Shown here: one piece after another, positions 49,817 to 50,087 of the stretch
Layout of the letters: the number at the start of each line of letters is the position of its first letter
How positions within the stretch are numbered: position 1 is the stretch's first letter
Source of the DNA: Collinsella sp. AM17-1
GTDB taxonomy: Bacteria > Actinomycetota > Coriobacteriia > Coriobacteriales > Coriobacteriaceae
Assembly (NCBI RefSeq): GCF_003470665.1
Contig: NZ_QRJZ01000015.1
Span: 1-50,087 of the forward strand
Length of the DNA stretch: 50,087 nt
Reading direction: 5' to 3'
The notes under the pieces: model-generated
Told to the model about the DNA's origin: nothing
Database searches by the model: none
The model's input: the letters and a program-made list of their open reading frames with translations, nothing else
Program-made: the position numbers and the translations under genes

Positions 49817-49884
49817 ATGAGAGTGGATAATCTCCCACTTTTAGCGCTGGTATAGGCCAAAAACGGGAGATTATCCACTCTCAT
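49817..49884. repeat. 20-bp perfect inverted repeat
   Basis: ATGAGAGTGGATAATCTCCC (49817-49836) is perfectly complementary to 49865-49884 around a 28-base centre. It directly precedes a GGGGACGTTCTT palindrome, the same kind of pairing of repeats seen at 12256-12376. Confidence 0.8.
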
Positions 49885-49890
49885 TCTGGG

Positions 49891-49946
49891 TAGTCGTTGG
49901 GGACGTTCTTAAACGACCAGTCATTAAAGAACGTCCCCAATGACTA
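49891..49946. repeat. Palindromic GGGGACGTTCTT repeat, complete copy
   Basis: TAGTCGTTGGGGACGTTCTT and AAAGAACGTCCCCAATGACTA form inverted arms with a short centre. It is almost the same as 17235-17290. The 375 bases between the acetyltransferase and 50044 hold these repeats and no gene. Confidence 0.8.
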
Positions 49947-50043
49947 CCCCAAGGAACATCCCAGACTGCCGGCAGAAAAGGAACGTCCCTAACTGCCGCA
50001 TCCGGAGCAAGACAACGCCGCAGGTAGAGGACAGACAGACACT

Positions 50044-50087
50044 ATGACCCAATCCAGGGGCACGGAAACGACAGGAGCCCCCGCTCG
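50044..50087 (+). CDS. Possible gene start, cut by the window edge
   Basis: An ATG opens MTQSRGTETTGAPA and runs off the end. A weak AGAGGA lies about 13 bases upstream, and CGCCGCAGGTAGAGG just before it resembles the ACCGCAGGT motif seen elsewhere. Too short to assign. Confidence 0.3.
   Translation, partial: MTQSRGTETTGAPA

Overview
The window looks like a chromosomal segment of a gut Coriobacteriia actinobacterium, most likely Collinsella or a close relative. The reasons are the high-GC codon use with AGGAGG-type ribosome sites, a PTS/tagatose-6-phosphate lactose system, two 7-transmembrane LuxR-type regulators, and many dispersed palindromic intergenic repeats. The genus call is an inference from gene content, not from a marker gene. 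There are no rRNA or tRNA genes, insertion sequences or CRISPR arrays.

1-25 kb is a galactose/lactose utilisation region. It holds galM, a galactitol-type PTS (gatA-gatB-gatC), lactose PTS lacE with 6-phospho-beta-galactosidase lacG, a separate lacF, lacA-lacB, a lacX-like epimerase, lacC, galK-galT and a class II aldolase. Together these can import lactose as lactose-6-P, split it, and take galactose-6-P through tagatose-6-P and tagatose-1,6-bisphosphate to triose phosphates. Free galactose can go through galM-galK-galT (no galE is seen here). Two paralogous LacI-type and two DeoR-type regulators sit among these genes. Candidate operators with a shared ACGTTAAC core can be read near lacE, the first lacI, galK and the second lacI. 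Inserted in the region are a Fic-domain protein behind a 32-bp perfect inverted repeat and a five-unit, 80-bp-period palindromic array; a five-helix-type membrane protein; and a flavodiiron protein.

25-32 kb is mixed: a HAD phosphatase, an AraC regulator, an unusual NUDIX-Vsr fusion protein, and a Bce-type ABC transporter pair.

32-48 kb is an agmatine/amine region. It has putrescine carbamoyltransferase, two APC antiporter-like permeases, two agmatine deiminases, a YtcJ-type amidohydrolase, a MATE exporter, two membrane-bound LuxR regulators and one soluble LuxR regulator. Agmatine would be taken up, deiminated to N-carbamoylputrescine and cleaved to putrescine and carbamoyl phosphate. No carbamate kinase is in the window. 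A DUF4143-type ATPase with an operator-like triple repeat sits inside this region.

48-50 kb holds a remnant of a protein-kinase-like gene, a GNAT acetyltransferase, and a possible gene start cut by the window edge.

The most unusual content is non-coding: the palindromic array at 6493-6866, a 119-bp structured element present twice (31722 and 45681), several families of dispersed hairpin repeats, and 21-bp-phased direct repeats upstream of the gat/deoR and lacF genes. All functional calls rest on reading motifs and remembered family features; no database search was run.
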